NCBI RefSeq assembly: GCF_003660445.1
Contig: NZ_QZVQ01000012.1
Span: 22,648 to 86,647 of the forward strand
Length of the DNA stretch: 64,000 nt
Direction: 5' to 3'
From: Croceibacterium ferulae
Lineage (GTDB): Bacteria > Pseudomonadota > Alphaproteobacteria > Sphingomonadales > Sphingomonadaceae
Shown here piece after piece: positions 24,840-34,624 of the stretch. Within the stretch, counting starts at the first letter, position 1, and every line of letters starts with the position of its first letter. Below the pieces are notes generated by a model. The model was not told where the DNA came from. It did no database searches and saw nothing but the letters and a program-made list of their open reading frames with translations. The translations under genes were made by a program, and so were the position numbers.

Positions 24840-25997
24840 ATGATGCATGGCTCCTTGCAGCAACGCCCCGATGTCCTCGTCCTGCAGGGCGGCGGCGCGC
24901 TTGGTGCCTATCAGGCCGGCGTTTACGAGGCGCTGCACAAGACGGGGTTCGAGCCGGACTGGATTGCCGGCATCTCGATCGGCGCGATTAATGCCGCGAT
25001 CATAGCGGGCAACCCGCCAGAACGGCGAATGGAACGGCTGCGGCAGTTCTGGGATCTGGTTTCTTCCGAATGGCGGGCCGAACCGCTGGTGCCGGACGGC
25101 CCCATGCGTCAATGGTTCAACGAGTGGGCCGCCGCCGGCATCATGACAGGCGGCGTGCCGGGCTTCTTCCGGCCGCGACTGCCGGGCGAATGGCTGCTGC
25201 CCGAAGGCATGCAGCCTCTGGGCGTGTATGACACCAGTCCGCTGCGCGACACGTTGCTGCAGCTGATCGACTTCGACCGGCTGAATGATGGCGCCATGCG
25301 CTTCAGCGTGGGGGCGGTGAACGTCCGGACCGGCAATTTCAGCTATTTCGACAATCGCGAACGGCAGATCGGTCCGGAACATGTGATGGCCAGCGGCGCA
25401 CTGCCGCCCGGCTTTCCGCCGGTGATGATCGATGGGGAGGCCTGGTGGGATGGCGGGCTGGTGTCCAACACGCCGCTGCAGCACGTGCTGGATACCTCCG
25501 CGCAGGCGGACCTGACAGTGTTTCAGGTGGACCTGTTCCACGCACTGGGCGACCTGCCGACAAATCTCTCGGAAGTGCTGCAGCGGGACAAGGACATCCG
25601 TTACAGCAGCCGCACCCGCATGAACACCGACCTGCAGCAACAGCTGGAGGAACTGCGCCTCGCGGCCGCCCGGCTGCTGGCCAAGCTGCCGCCGGAGCTG
25701 CGCGACGATGCCGATGCGCAGACGCTTTCCGCCTTGCCGCGGCCGGGCGCGGTTTGCGTGATGCATCTGATCAATCGCCGCGAACAGTTCGAAACGCAGA
25801 GCAAGGACTACGAGTTCAGTCGCGCGACGGTGAACGGCCATTGGGCGTCAGGCGTGACGGACGCCGTGGAATCGCTTGCCCATCCGTTGTGGCAGGAACG
25901 CGACCAGTATCAGCGCGGCATCGTGACCTTCGACCTGACCCATCCCGCCGGTCCGCAGGTGCGTTGCGGCACGGAGGCGCTGCTTACGCGTAGCTGA
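24840..25997 (+). CDS. Patatin-like phospholipase
   Basis: The 385-residue protein has the Ser-Asp dyad of patatin hydrolases. Its motifs are the oxyanion loop QGGGALGAYQAG (16-27), nucleophile Ser46 in GISIGA, and Asp204 in WWDGGLVSN. The C-terminal 100 residues (from about 270) include DFSRATVNGHW-like and SGVTDAVESL segments seen in patatins carrying the DUF3734 extension. It probably hydrolyses phospholipids or polyester granule lipids; substrate unknown. The stop overlaps the convergent greB gene by 14 bases. Confidence 0.9.
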   Translation: MMHGSLQQRPDVLVLQGGGALGAYQAGVYEALHKTGFEPDWIAGISIGAINAAIIAGNPPERRMERLRQFWDLVSSEWRAEPLVPDGPMRQWFNEWAAAGIMTGGVPGFFRPRLPGEWLLPEGMQPLGVYDTSPLRDTLLQLIDFDRLNDGAMRFSVGAVNVRTGNFSYFDNRERQIGPEHVMASGALPPGFPPVMIDGEAWWDGGLVSNTPLQHVLDTSAQADLTVFQVDLFHALGDLPTNLSEVLQRDKDIRYSSRTRMNTDLQQQLEELRLAAARLLAKLPPELRDDADAQTLSALPRPGAVCVMHLINRREQFETQSKDYEFSRATVNGHWASGVTDAVESLAHPLWQERDQYQRGIVTFDLTHPAGPQVRCGTEALLTRS

Positions 25998-26463
25998 TCG
26001 CCACCACTTCCCACTCCTTTTCTCCCGCCGGCAGGCGCACGGTGCGAAGATCGCCCACGCCAGCCCCGCGCAGCGCGCGGGCGATCGGCGCGCTCCAGCC
26101 AATGCGGTCGGCGGAGGCATCCTGCTCGTCATCCCCCACCAGCGTCAGCGTGCGGTGATTGTCATCCTCGTCCGCGATGGTGATGGTTGCACCGAAGAAG
26201 GCACGGTTGCGATCGGGTGTGGCCGCCGGGTCGATCACGCGCGCGGCCTTCATCCGCCGCGCAAGATGCGCCAGTTCGCGATCGATCTCCCGCATCCGCT
26301 TGCGCCCATAGAGGTAGTCGCCATTCTCCGACCGGTCGCCATTGCCGGCGGCCCAGCTGACAATGGCGACGATCTCCGGCCGCTCGGTCCCCAGAAGGTG
26401 GTCGTAGCGGGCCTTCAGCGCGCTCAACCCCGCCGGGGTGATGGGATTGCCTGGCTGCTTCAT
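25984..26463 (-). CDS. greB: Transcription elongation factor GreB
   Basis: The 159-residue protein has the Gre layout. A coiled-coil N-terminal domain carries the acidic tip GDRSENGDY (Asp43 and Glu46), which enters the RNA polymerase channel to stimulate RNA cleavage. Then comes a C-terminal FKBP-like domain (FFGATITIADEDDNHRTLTLVG, DRIGWSAPIARALRGAGVGD). The GreB-type extra motif and RKRMREIDRELAHL favour GreB over GreA. I start at the ATG of 26463. It ends inside the 3' end of the convergent patatin gene, and the transglycosylase gene lies just upstream on the same strand. Confidence 0.92.
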   Translation of the reverse strand: MKQPGNPITPAGLSALKARYDHLLGTERPEIVAIVSWAAGNGDRSENGDYLYGRKRMREIDRELAHLARRMKAARVIDPAATPDRNRAFFGATITIADEDDNHRTLTLVGDDEQDASADRIGWSAPIARALRGAGVGDLRTVRLPAGEKEWEVVAISYA

Positions 26464-26479
26464 CGGCTCGGCCGTAGCC

Positions 26480-28435
26480 TCAGCGCAGGAAATCCTCCAC
26501 CCCGCGCGCGCGGCCGAACGGCGCCTTCTCGGGATAGAGCTGTTCGTAAACCACGGCATTCTCGATCACGCGGGTGACATAGTTCTTGGTCTCGAAGAAC
26601 GGGATCCGCTCGATCCAGTCGATCCACGAGACGGAACCGGTGCGCGGATCGCCATTGGCGGAAAGCCACTTGTTCACATTGCCGGGACCGGCATTGTAGG
26701 CCGCGATCGCCAGCGGCCAGCTGCCATAGCGGGCATAAAGCCGCTGGATGTGATTGCCTCCCAGCGTCATGTTGTACCCGGCATCCTCGATGAGGCTGGA
26801 CTGCTGATACGCGATACCGGCCTTGTTCGCCTCTTCCTGAGCGGTGCCGGGCATCAGCTGCATCAGCCCCCGCGCGCCTGCATGGCTGATCGCGTTCTGA
26901 GCAAACTGGCTTTCCTGGCGGGCGATGGCGTGAACCATGGTCCAGTCCGTGCCCGCCGGCGGGATCACCGTAGGAAAGCCGATGCGGGTGAACCCGGTGT
27001 GCCCGTCGGCCACCGCCGAATCCAGCAGGTTCACCGCCAGATCCCGCCGGCCGATCTCCCGCGCCAGCTCCGCGACCAGCAGGTTCTCGCCCACGGTGGT
27101 CGCCTGATCGGCCAGCTCGCGGTAGAAGCGGATGCCGGTGCGCCAGGGCGCATCGCGCGCCACTTCCATCACGGCCGCGGTGATCGGCTTCTGGCGGAAC
27201 AGTTCGCGCTCCTGCGCCGTCGGTTCGCCCACCGGCCCGGCGGGGAAGGGCGGCACCGGCCGGCCCAACGCCGTCAGTGCCAGCAGGCCGTAGAAGCGGT
27301 CCGGATAGGCGGCCGCCATTTCGTAGTATCGTTGCGCGCCCGCTGCATCGCCGGCCCGGGCTGCGGCAAAGCCTGCCCAGTAGAACCCCTTGGACCGGGT
27401 CGGACCGGTCCGCGCCGCGTTGCCATAGCGGTAGAATAGCGGCGCGGCGCTGGCCGCGTCACCCAGCTGCCACAGCGCCTGCGTGCCGCCCAGCCACACC
27501 AGGGAGGTATAATCGTCGCGCAGCTTGTAGGGCTTCGCGCTGATGTCGGCCCCGGCCTCGAACGCCTCGTCGATACGCGCGGCGATCGCCACGGCGGAGC
27601 GAGCGTCGGCAGCCCGCGCCACGGCCAGCTGCTCCTCCACCCAGCGGGTCTGGTCGAAGGGCAGGCGCGACAGTTGCGGATGCTGGGCGGCCAGCATCAC
27701 TGCCTCTCCGCTCCGGTTCTCCTGCCGCAATTCGCGGCTGCGATTGTACAGCCAGCCCGGATCGGCCCTGGCGCCGGGATCGGCGATCGCGCCATCGCCG
27801 CCCTGCAGGATGGCAAGCCGGGCCGAGAACACCGGCTGCGCCGCCGGCGAGGTCCAGACCAGCTGCCGCTGGGCTGCCAGCGCATCCCGCTGCCACAGCA
27901 GCGCATCCATCCGGGCATCGTGATCGGCTTGCGTCAGCTGCGCGCCATAGCTGCCCTGGATCGTGGCGGCGGCCGTCTCGGCCATCTCGCCGCCGCGCCA
28001 GGCCTGCACGGCGACATCCGCCGCGGCACCCGGCCGCACTGCCATCAGCGCCAGCGCATATTGCGCGCGTGCCGCATTGCCGAGCGGCGGGTAGCGATCG
28101 AAGAACGCGACCACCTGACCCGGATCGGCATATTCCTGGCTCAACCGCCCTTCGGCAAAGCCGCGCATGCGCGTTTCGTCCGGCATGCCGGGATATTGCA
28201 TCAGGAAGCCGGCATAATCGTTGAAGGAGAACGATCCGACCGCACTCAACGCCTGCCAGCGCGCGATTGCGTTGGCCATCGGGCCGGGCTGCATGGCGGC
28301 CAGTTGCGCGCGATTGCGGTCATATTCGGCGGCGACCGCGGCCGGGTCGCTCACTTGTGCGGTTGCGGGGAGAGGGAAAGCAAGCGCGCTGGCCAGCAGC
28401 AGCGCGGCAAATCGGGTGTGAAGCATGCTGGACAT
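26480..28435 (-). CDS. Soluble lytic murein transglycosylase (SLT family)
   Basis: The 651-residue protein has a signal peptide (about 1-27, PLPATAQ), a long alpha-helical repeat region (about 40-470) forming the doughnut of Slt70-type enzymes, and a C-terminal lysozyme-like domain. The catalytic glutamate is Glu508 in IARQESQF, followed by GARGLMQLMPGTA and NAGPGNVNKW. It cleaves peptidoglycan to 1,6-anhydro-muropeptides in the periplasm, whose recycling would use the AmpG transporter encoded near 56.7 kb. It is divergent from dapA and 16 bases upstream of greB. Confidence 0.95.
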   Translation of the reverse strand: MSSMLHTRFAALLLASALAFPLPATAQVSDPAAVAAEYDRNRAQLAAMQPGPMANAIARWQALSAVGSFSFNDYAGFLMQYPGMPDETRMRGFAEGRLSQEYADPGQVVAFFDRYPPLGNAARAQYALALMAVRPGAAADVAVQAWRGGEMAETAAATIQGSYGAQLTQADHDARMDALLWQRDALAAQRQLVWTSPAAQPVFSARLAILQGGDGAIADPGARADPGWLYNRSRELRQENRSGEAVMLAAQHPQLSRLPFDQTRWVEEQLAVARAADARSAVAIAARIDEAFEAGADISAKPYKLRDDYTSLVWLGGTQALWQLGDAASAAPLFYRYGNAARTGPTRSKGFYWAGFAAARAGDAAGAQRYYEMAAAYPDRFYGLLALTALGRPVPPFPAGPVGEPTAQERELFRQKPITAAVMEVARDAPWRTGIRFYRELADQATTVGENLLVAELAREIGRRDLAVNLLDSAVADGHTGFTRIGFPTVIPPAGTDWTMVHAIARQESQFAQNAISHAGARGLMQLMPGTAQEEANKAGIAYQQSSLIEDAGYNMTLGGNHIQRLYARYGSWPLAIAAYNAGPGNVNKWLSANGDPRTGSVSWIDWIERIPFFETKNYVTRVIENAVVYEQLYPEKAPFGRARGVEDFLR

Positions 28436-28534
28436 CGTGCCGGGCGGCTCCTTATCAGGCGCTTAACGAAAAGGGGTGGGCGGCCGAATGGCCGTGCTGC
28501 AGCCTTGGTTACCGGACAAGATGAAAGCGGCGCA

Positions 28535-29419
28535 ATGTTTTCTGGCTCAATTCCTGCACTCATCACTCCGTTTCGCGCTGGGGCCGTGGATGAAAACGCC
28601 CTTCGGCGGTTGGTGGACTGGCAGATCGACAGCGGTTCCGCCGCGCTGGTCGCCTGTGGCACGACGGGCGAGGCATCCACTCTCGACAATGAGGAGCATC
28701 ACCGCGTCATCGGGCTGGTGGTGGAGTTCGCCGCCGGGCGGGTGCCGGTAATTGCCGGCTGCGGCAGCAACGATACGCGCACCGCCCTGTGGCACCTGGA
28801 GGAGGCGCAGAAGCTGGGTGCCGATGCCGCGCTGTGTGTCGCGCCATACTACAACCGGCCGAGCCAGGCCGGGCTGCTGGCGCATTTCTCCGCTCTGGCG
28901 GAGGCGTGCGATCTGCCGATCATGCTGTACAACGTGCCCGGCCGTACCGTCACCGACCTGCTGCCGGACACCGTGGCGGAGCTGCACCGGCGGCACCCGC
29001 AGCGGATCGTCGCGTTGAAGGACGCCAGCGGTGACGTGACCCGGATCGTCACGCATCGGCTGGGCGCGGGCGAGGGACTGTGCCAGTTGTCAGGCGACGA
29101 CCCGCTGGCACTGGCGGGCCGCGTGCTGGGCCAGACCGGGTGCGTGTCGGTAACCGCCAATGTCGCGCCGGCCCTGTGCGCCCAGTTCCACGCAGCGTGC
29201 GACGCCGGCGACTGGCTGCGCGCGCGGACATTGAACGACCAGCTGTTCCCGCTGCATCGCGCCCTGTTCGCGGATGCCAGTCCCGCGCCCACGAAGTACG
29301 CGCTCGCGAGGCTGCACGACTGGCTGACTGACGAGGTGCGGCTGCCGATCGTGCCGTGCGGAGAGACCGCACGGGCGGCGGTTGATGCCGCCCTGGCTGC
29401 ACTGGGCCAGCCCGGCTAG
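28535..29419 (+). CDS. dapA: 4-hydroxy-tetrahydrodipicolinate synthase
   Basis: The 294-residue enzyme condenses pyruvate and aspartate semialdehyde, the first committed step to lysine and diaminopimelate. Key features are MFSGSIPALITPF, CGTTGEAST with the active-site Thr pair, Tyr132 in MLYNVPGRT and the Schiff-base lysine Lys162 in VALKDASGD. I use the ATG at 28535. It heads the run dapA-smpB-DUF2062-cckA and is divergent from the transglycosylase. Confidence 0.97.
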   Translation: MFSGSIPALITPFRAGAVDENALRRLVDWQIDSGSAALVACGTTGEASTLDNEEHHRVIGLVVEFAAGRVPVIAGCGSNDTRTALWHLEEAQKLGADAALCVAPYYNRPSQAGLLAHFSALAEACDLPIMLYNVPGRTVTDLLPDTVAELHRRHPQRIVALKDASGDVTRIVTHRLGAGEGLCQLSGDDPLALAGRVLGQTGCVSVTANVAPALCAQFHAACDAGDWLRARTLNDQLFPLHRALFADASPAPTKYALARLHDWLTDEVRLPIVPCGETARAAVDAALAALGQPG

Positions 29420-29482
29420 CACCAACATCTCGCATGGCGGGGCTTCCCGCCGGTTGCTTTGCGTCCTACATGCGCGGCTCCC

Positions 29483-29965
29483 ATGGCCAGACCCAAACCC
29501 GCCACTTTCGACAAGCAGAAGACCGTCGCCGAAAACCGGCGCGCGAGATTCGACTATTTCATCGAGGAAACCTTCGAGGCCGGCATTGCGCTCAGCGGCA
29601 CGGAGGTGAAGTCGCTGCGGGGTGGCGAGGGGTCGATCGCCGAAAGCTATGCCCAGGTGAATGATGGGCAGGCGTGGCTGATCAATGCCAATGTGCCGGA
29701 ATTCAGCCACGGCAACCGCTACAATCACGAGCCCAAGCGGCCACGCAAGCTGCTGCTGCACAATCGCGAGATCGAGAAGATGATCGGCGCGGTGGAGCGC
29801 AAGGGCATGACGCTGATCCCCCTTTCCGTCTATTTCAACAGCCGCGGGAGGGCCAAGGTGGAACTGGCGCTGGCCAAGGGCAAGCAGGTGCATGACAAGC
29901 GCCAGACGATCAAGGATCGGGACTGGAAGCGGGACAAGGCGCGCCTGATGCGGGATCGCGGCTGA
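29483..29965 (+). CDS. smpB: SsrA-binding protein SmpB
   Basis: The 160-residue protein binds tmRNA and brings it to stalled ribosomes. Conserved blocks are [45 protein letters not shown] and [19 protein letters not shown] with the basic C-terminal tail [12 protein letters not shown]. The ATG at 29483 gives MARPKP. No tmRNA gene is seen in the window. It is followed by DUF2062 and cckA on the same strand. Confidence 0.97.
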   Translation: MARPKPATFDKQKTVAENRRARFDYFIEETFEAGIALSGTEVKSLRGGEGSIAESYAQVNDGQAWLINANVPEFSHGNRYNHEPKRPRKLLLHNREIEKMIGAVERKGMTLIPLSVYFNSRGRAKVELALAKGKQVHDKRQTIKDRDWKRDKARLMRDRG

Positions 29966-30015
29966 TCCGCTGATGTTTGCGCTTCCGCCCGCTTCCGCTC
30001 CCCTGCCGAAAGTGT

Positions 30016-30591
30016 ATGGCGCGGCGCATGGCTGATGGCGAGAAATGGTGGAAGCCGCGGATGATGACGCGGGAGGAGATGGGGCAGAACCGCTGGCTCG
30101 CCCCCATCGCCCATCGTTTCCTCAGCCCCGAGCTATGGCGCTTCACCCGCCGGTCGGTGCCGCGCGGCGTGGCGCTGGGCCTGTTTGCGGGTTTTATCGT
30201 GCCGGTCGGGCAGATCTTCCTGGCGGCATTCCTGGCATTGCCGGTGCGCGCGAACGTGCCGGTGGCGGCAGCCGCGACCTTTCTCACCAACCCGTTCACC
30301 TTGCCCTTCTTCCTGGTGCTGGCCAACCGGCTGGGCCACTGGGTGCTGTTCCTGGATCAGGCCACCGGCGGGCAGGCGCCGGAGCGGCTCGATGGTGACG
30401 CCTGGGCGTTCATGGGCTGGTTCGTGGAAGTCGCGGGTGCGACGGCGCTGGGCTACCTGATCCTGGCGATCGTGGGCGCGATCATCGGTTATGCCGTGGC
30501 CGCGCTGGTGTGGCGGCTGGTCGTGGCGCGCAAATGGAGCCGCCGTGCCCTGCGGCGCGAACGCCGGCACTCGGGGCCGGTCGCACCTTGA
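30016..30591 (+). CDS. DUF2062 membrane protein
   Basis: The 191-residue protein has DUF2062 character: a basic N terminus (WRFTRRSVPRGVALGLFAGF), the hydrophobic PVGQIFLAAFLALPVRANVPVA-type block and FLTNPFTLPFFLVLAN, then a further helix pair near the C terminus, and a basic tail. Function is unknown; the family is common beside cell-envelope genes. ATGs at 30016 and 30028 are both possible. The stop codon overlaps the TTG start of cckA by four bases (TTGA), so translation of the two is coupled. Confidence 0.85.
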   Translation: MARRMADGEKWWKPRMMTREEMGQNRWLAPIAHRFLSPELWRFTRRSVPRGVALGLFAGFIVPVGQIFLAAFLALPVRANVPVAAAATFLTNPFTLPFFLVLANRLGHWVLFLDQATGGQAPERLDGDAWAFMGWFVEVAGATALGYLILAIVGAIIGYAVAALVWRLVVARKWSRRALRRERRHSGPVAP

Positions 30592-33035
30592 GCGCCGGCG
30601 ACCGGGCCCGGCTGACCTTCGGGGAGTGGCTGGCACTGGCCGCTGCCGTCGCGGCCAGCCTGGCGCTGCTGCATTACGCCACGGGCAGCTTCCTTCTGGT
30701 GAGCGCCTATGCCGGGGGCTTGCTGACCCTTGGCGTGCTCGCCTGGGTGCTGCTGCGGCGCCGGCTGGAGCAACCCGCCACCGGCGAGGTGCTGCTGCCG
30801 GACTGGTCGGTCACGGCAGGCGCCATAGAGGTGGATGGCGTGGAGAGCGGTGCCGCCATCGCCATCACCGATCGGGCGAACCGGCTGGTCTGCGCCAACA
30901 GCATCTATGTCGCGGGCTTCGGCGCCACCATCGCGCCCCCCCGCGTGTCGGGCGAGGAGGCGATGGTGGACGCTCTGGGCGCCGCGATCCGCACCGCCTG
31001 GCGTGATGGCACCGGCGGCCCCGTTGCGGTCACGGGACGGAACGGCCGGTGGACGGCCACTGTCCGCCGCACAGGTGCCGGGGAGGACCACCTGATCTGG
31101 CGCTTCCTGCCGGCCGAGCCGCCGGATCCTGCTGTCGCCATGGCCGACCAGCTGGGCGGCGGCGTGGGCCAGCTGCTCTCGACCGCCGGGATCGAGGCGG
31201 CGCTGGTGGCTCATGATGGTGCGCTGGCAGCGGTGACGCCGGGTTTCGCCGCGAAGGCAGCCGGTGACGCCGAGGCCAACCTTGCCGGGCAGGAACTCGC
31301 CAGCCTGTTGCGGGCGGACGAGCGCGAGCGGATCTATTTCGCCCGTGAAGGTCGCGACGGGCATCCGCATGCGATGATATCCGCGCCGCTGCCCGATGCC
31401 GGCGGCACGCTGGTGCTGCTGGTCGATGCCGGTGCCCAGCTGGCTGGCTGGGGCGTCGAGCCGCCGGAGCAGGCGGCGCAGCTGGAGGCGGTGTTGGCGT
31501 CGCTTCCGCTGGGCCTGGCGGTGGCGGATCGCGACGGACGGCTGCTGTTCGCCAATCCGGCCTTCGTCCGCGCGGCTGGCGTGCAGAGCCAGCCTCTCCC
31601 GACCTATCCCACCGACCTGGTTGTGCGACAGGACAAGGCCGACCTTTCCGCTGCCGTCCGCCGTCATGCGCAAGGTGCGCCGACATCGGACGAGATCGCG
31701 GTGCGCCTGCGCTCCGGCCCGGAAGAACCCGTCACGCTTGGCTTTGCCGGGGTGCGCGGACTGGGGGACGCCGCCGTGCTGCTGTCGCTGATCGACAGCA
31801 CGGAGCAGAGCCGACTGAAGCGACAGGTGGCGCAGGCCAGCAAGATGCAGGCGATCGGCCAGCTGGCGGGCGGTGTCGCGCATGATTTCAACAATGTGCT
31901 GACGTCCATCATCGGGCAGTGCGACCTAATGCTGATGCGCCATCTGCCCGGCGACAGCGACTATGGCGAAATCCAGCAGATCAAGGCGGATGCCAATCGG
32001 GCAGCCTCGCTCACGCGCCAATTGCTGGCTTTCTCCCGCCAGCAGACGCTGCAGCCGCAGGTCCTGCAATTGCCGGACGTGCTGGCGGAGGTCAGCCAGC
32101 TGCTGAAGCGCTTGCTGGGCGCGCATATCACGCTGGAGGTGCGGCACGACCGCGACCTGGGGGTGGTGCGCGCCGATCCGCGCCAGCTGGAGCAGGTGAT
32201 CGTGAATCTGGCGGTCAATGCGCGCGACGCCATCCAGGCGAAGCGCGGCGATCATGCGCGCGGCACGCTCAGCTTTACCACCCGGCGGATCGGCGCGACG
32301 GATATTGCCCGCATGGAGAACCAGATCATCCCGCCGGGCGAGTACACGGCGCTGATTGCGGAGGATGATGGCGGCGGCATCCCGGAACAGCACCTGGCAA
32401 AGATCTTCGAGCCGTTCTTCACCACGAAGGAGCAGGGGAAGGGCACGGGGCTGGGCCTGTCCACCGTCTACGGCATCGTGAAGCAGTCGGGCGGGTTCAT
32501 CTTCGCCGACAACGTGGCCGGGCCGGGTGCTGCGCCGGGTTCGCCCAGGGGGGCGCGTTTCACCATCTTCCTTCCCGTCCATCGCGCCACCGCGGAGGAG
32601 CTGGACCGGCTGGCGGCGCCCCCGCCCGCGCCGGAGCCGCCCGCAGCCGAATGGTCGGGTGGCGGCCGCATCCTGCTGGTGGAGGACGAAGATATGGTCC
32701 GCCTGGTCGCGCAGCGTGCCTTGCTGCGGGCCGGGCACGATGTCGTGACCGCCGGCGATGGCGAAGAGGGGCTGGAGCAGCTGCGTACCGCACTGGCGGC
32801 GGGGCAGCCCTTCGATCTGGTGGTCAGCGACGTGGTGATGCCGGTAATGGACGGCCCGGCCATGGTCCGCGCCATCCGGACGGTGGTGCCCGACATGCCG
32901 GTGCTGTTCATGTCCGGCTATGCCGAGGCGCAGCTGCGCGACGAGATCGACGAGCCGCACATGCACTTTCTGGCCAAGCCCTTCAATGTCGCGGAGATTG
33001 CCGCCAAGGTGGGCCAGGTGATCGCCGCCCGCTGA
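30588..33035 (+). CDS. cckA: Cell-cycle hybrid histidine kinase CckA
   Basis: The 815-residue hybrid kinase has two membrane helices (about 14-29 and 35-56), PAS-like sensory regions (to about 410), and a dimerisation domain with His432 in GGVAHDFNN. The ATP-binding domain has [29 protein letters not shown] and [10 protein letters not shown]. The C-terminal receiver has Asp748 in [12 protein letters not shown]. The block after the histidine ([24 protein letters not shown]) closely follows CckA, which feeds ChpT, then CtrA and CpdR. I chose the TTG at 30588 because it overlaps the upstream stop; an ATG at 30534 is possible. Confidence 0.92.
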   Translation: MSAGDRARLTFGEWLALAAAVAASLALLHYATGSFLLVSAYAGGLLTLGVLAWVLLRRRLEQPATGEVLLPDWSVTAGAIEVDGVESGAAIAITDRANRLVCANSIYVAGFGATIAPPRVSGEEAMVDALGAAIRTAWRDGTGGPVAVTGRNGRWTATVRRTGAGEDHLIWRFLPAEPPDPAVAMADQLGGGVGQLLSTAGIEAALVAHDGALAAVTPGFAAKAAGDAEANLAGQELASLLRADERERIYFAREGRDGHPHAMISAPLPDAGGTLVLLVDAGAQLAGWGVEPPEQAAQLEAVLASLPLGLAVADRDGRLLFANPAFVRAAGVQSQPLPTYPTDLVVRQDKADLSAAVRRHAQGAPTSDEIAVRLRSGPEEPVTLGFAGVRGLGDAAVLLSLIDSTEQSRLKRQVAQASKMQAIGQLAGGVAHDFNNVLTSIIGQCDLMLMRHLPGDSDYGEIQQIKADANRAASLTRQLLAFSRQQTLQPQVLQLPDVLAEVSQLLKRLLGAHITLEVRHDRDLGVVRADPRQLEQVIVNLAVNARDAIQAKRGDHARGTLSFTTRRIGATDIARMENQIIPPGEYTALIAEDDGGGIPEQHLAKIFEPFFTTKEQGKGTGLGLSTVYGIVKQSGGFIFADNVAGPGAAPGSPRGARFTIFLPVHRATAEELDRLAAPPPAPEPPAAEWSGGGRILLVEDEDMVRLVAQRALLRAGHDVVTAGDGEEGLEQLRTALAAGQPFDLVVSDVVMPVMDGPAMVRAIRTVVPDMPVLFMSGYAEAQLRDEIDEPHMHFLAKPFNVAEIAAKVGQVIAAR

Positions 33036-33072
33036 TTCGATCCGCGGGGCGGCGAACGGGGGAGGGGCCTGG

Positions 33073-34602
33073 ATGACGCGTCACGACAGATTGATCGCCT
33101 GTGCCGGCGTGCTGCTCTGCGCGGCGGTGACGGCGCAGGCGCAGGATGCCTCCACACCGCTGGGCGCAAGCGCGCAGGGCGAGGTTTCCGTCACCATCTA
33201 CAATAACGATCAGGCGCTGGTACAGGATGTGCGGCAGCTGGCGATCCCGCAGGGACGCAGCACGGTCGTCCTGCCCGACGTGTCCGCCCGGATCCGGCCG
33301 GAGACGCTGGGCTTCGCCGCGGCCGATGCCGGGATCGTCGAACAGAACTTCGACTTCGACCTGCTGACACCCGGCAGCCTGATGGACAAGGCGGTCGGCC
33401 GCCAGGTCACGCTGATCCGCACCAATCCCGGCACAGGGGCGGAGCTGCGCGAACGCGCCACCGTGCTGTCCACCACGGGCGGGGTGGTGGTGCGCATCGG
33501 CGACCGGATCGAGGTGCTGCGCGACGATGGCTTGCCCGTCCGCGTGATCTTCGACGAGGTGCCGCCCAACCTGCGCGCCCGGCCGACTCTATCCGTCACC
33601 GTGGACAGCACCGCCGCCGGCACGCGGCCCGTGGCAATCCGCTATCTGACCACGGGTCTGGCGTGGAATGCCGATTACGTGGCCCTGTTCGACGAAGCGG
33701 CCGGCACGATGGCGGTGCAGGGCTGGGTCACCCTCAACAACCAGACCGGCACCACCTTCGCCAATGCCCGCACGCTGCTGGTGGCAGGATTGCCGGGTGT
33801 CAGGCAGCAGGTGAGGCAACAGGTGCAGTCGTCCATGCGCCAGGCCGGCTTCGGGCCGCTGGTGCCCGGGACCGAAAGCACGGATCGCGAACGGGTGGGC
33901 GACTACTACCTCTACCCGCTGGCGCAGCCGACCACGATCGCCAGCAACCAGACAAAGCAGGTCAGCTTCCTGGATGTGCAGGGCGTGCCGGCGCGACGCG
34001 CATTCTTCCGCGACGTGCCATGGCTGACGAGTGACGAGGCGCCGGTGAATGTCACCAGCCTGATCCAGTTCAGCACGGGCGGTGCCAGTGCCGGCGGAAC
34101 GGGGCTGGGCGATGCGCTGCCGGCCGGAACGGTGCGCTTCTATCAACGGGACCAGGCCGGCAATCCGCAGTTCGTCGGCGAGGATCAGGTCCCGCACAGC
34201 CCGGCCGGCAGCCAGCTGGGCCTGACCACGGGGGAAGCCTTCGACATCACCGTGCAGGCGCAGGTGACGGCGCGAGAGCGGATCTCCTCCGGCGAGTTCG
34301 TCGCCAGTGCGCGCTATCGGGTGACGCAGGATGACGGTGCGACCAGCACGGCGACGGTGGAGCAGGCGGTGGAATATTGGCGCACCACCATGCGCTACAC
34401 GCTGACCAATGCGCGCAGCCAGCCGGTGGAGGTCGATCTATTGCAGAGCGGCCTGTCCCGCGGCTTCTGGCTGAACGACACGCGCGTGGTGCAGGAAAGC
34501 GCCACGGGGCAGCAGCTCGACGTCGATCGCCGGCTTTATGTTGTGCCGGTGCCGGCCAACGGCCGGACCGAACTGACCGTCACTTACGAAACCCGTTACT
34601 GA
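33073..34602 (+). CDS. DUF4139 domain secreted protein (first of a pair)
   Basis: The 509-residue protein has a signal peptide (about 1-25, VTAQAQ). DUF4139-type beta-rich regions follow: SVTIYNNDQALVQDVR, the central LSVTVDSTAAGTRPVAIRYL with GLAWNADYVALFDE, and a C-terminal ELTVTYETRY. The fold is shared with MuiA-type proteins; role in the envelope is unknown. It follows cckA by 37 bases and precedes a paralogue by 22 bases, so the two are probably one unit. Confidence 0.82.
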   Translation: MTRHDRLIACAGVLLCAAVTAQAQDASTPLGASAQGEVSVTIYNNDQALVQDVRQLAIPQGRSTVVLPDVSARIRPETLGFAAADAGIVEQNFDFDLLTPGSLMDKAVGRQVTLIRTNPGTGAELRERATVLSTTGGVVVRIGDRIEVLRDDGLPVRVIFDEVPPNLRARPTLSVTVDSTAAGTRPVAIRYLTTGLAWNADYVALFDEAAGTMAVQGWVTLNNQTGTTFANARTLLVAGLPGVRQQVRQQVQSSMRQAGFGPLVPGTESTDRERVGDYYLYPLAQPTTIASNQTKQVSFLDVQGVPARRAFFRDVPWLTSDEAPVNVTSLIQFSTGGASAGGTGLGDALPAGTVRFYQRDQAGNPQFVGEDQVPHSPAGSQLGLTTGEAFDITVQAQVTARERISSGEFVASARYRVTQDDGATSTATVEQAVEYWRTTMRYTLTNARSQPVEVDLLQSGLSRGFWLNDTRVVQESATGQQLDVDRRLYVVPVPANGRTELTVTYETRY

Positions 34603-34624
34603 TCCGCGGCGGGGGAGGGGCGCC

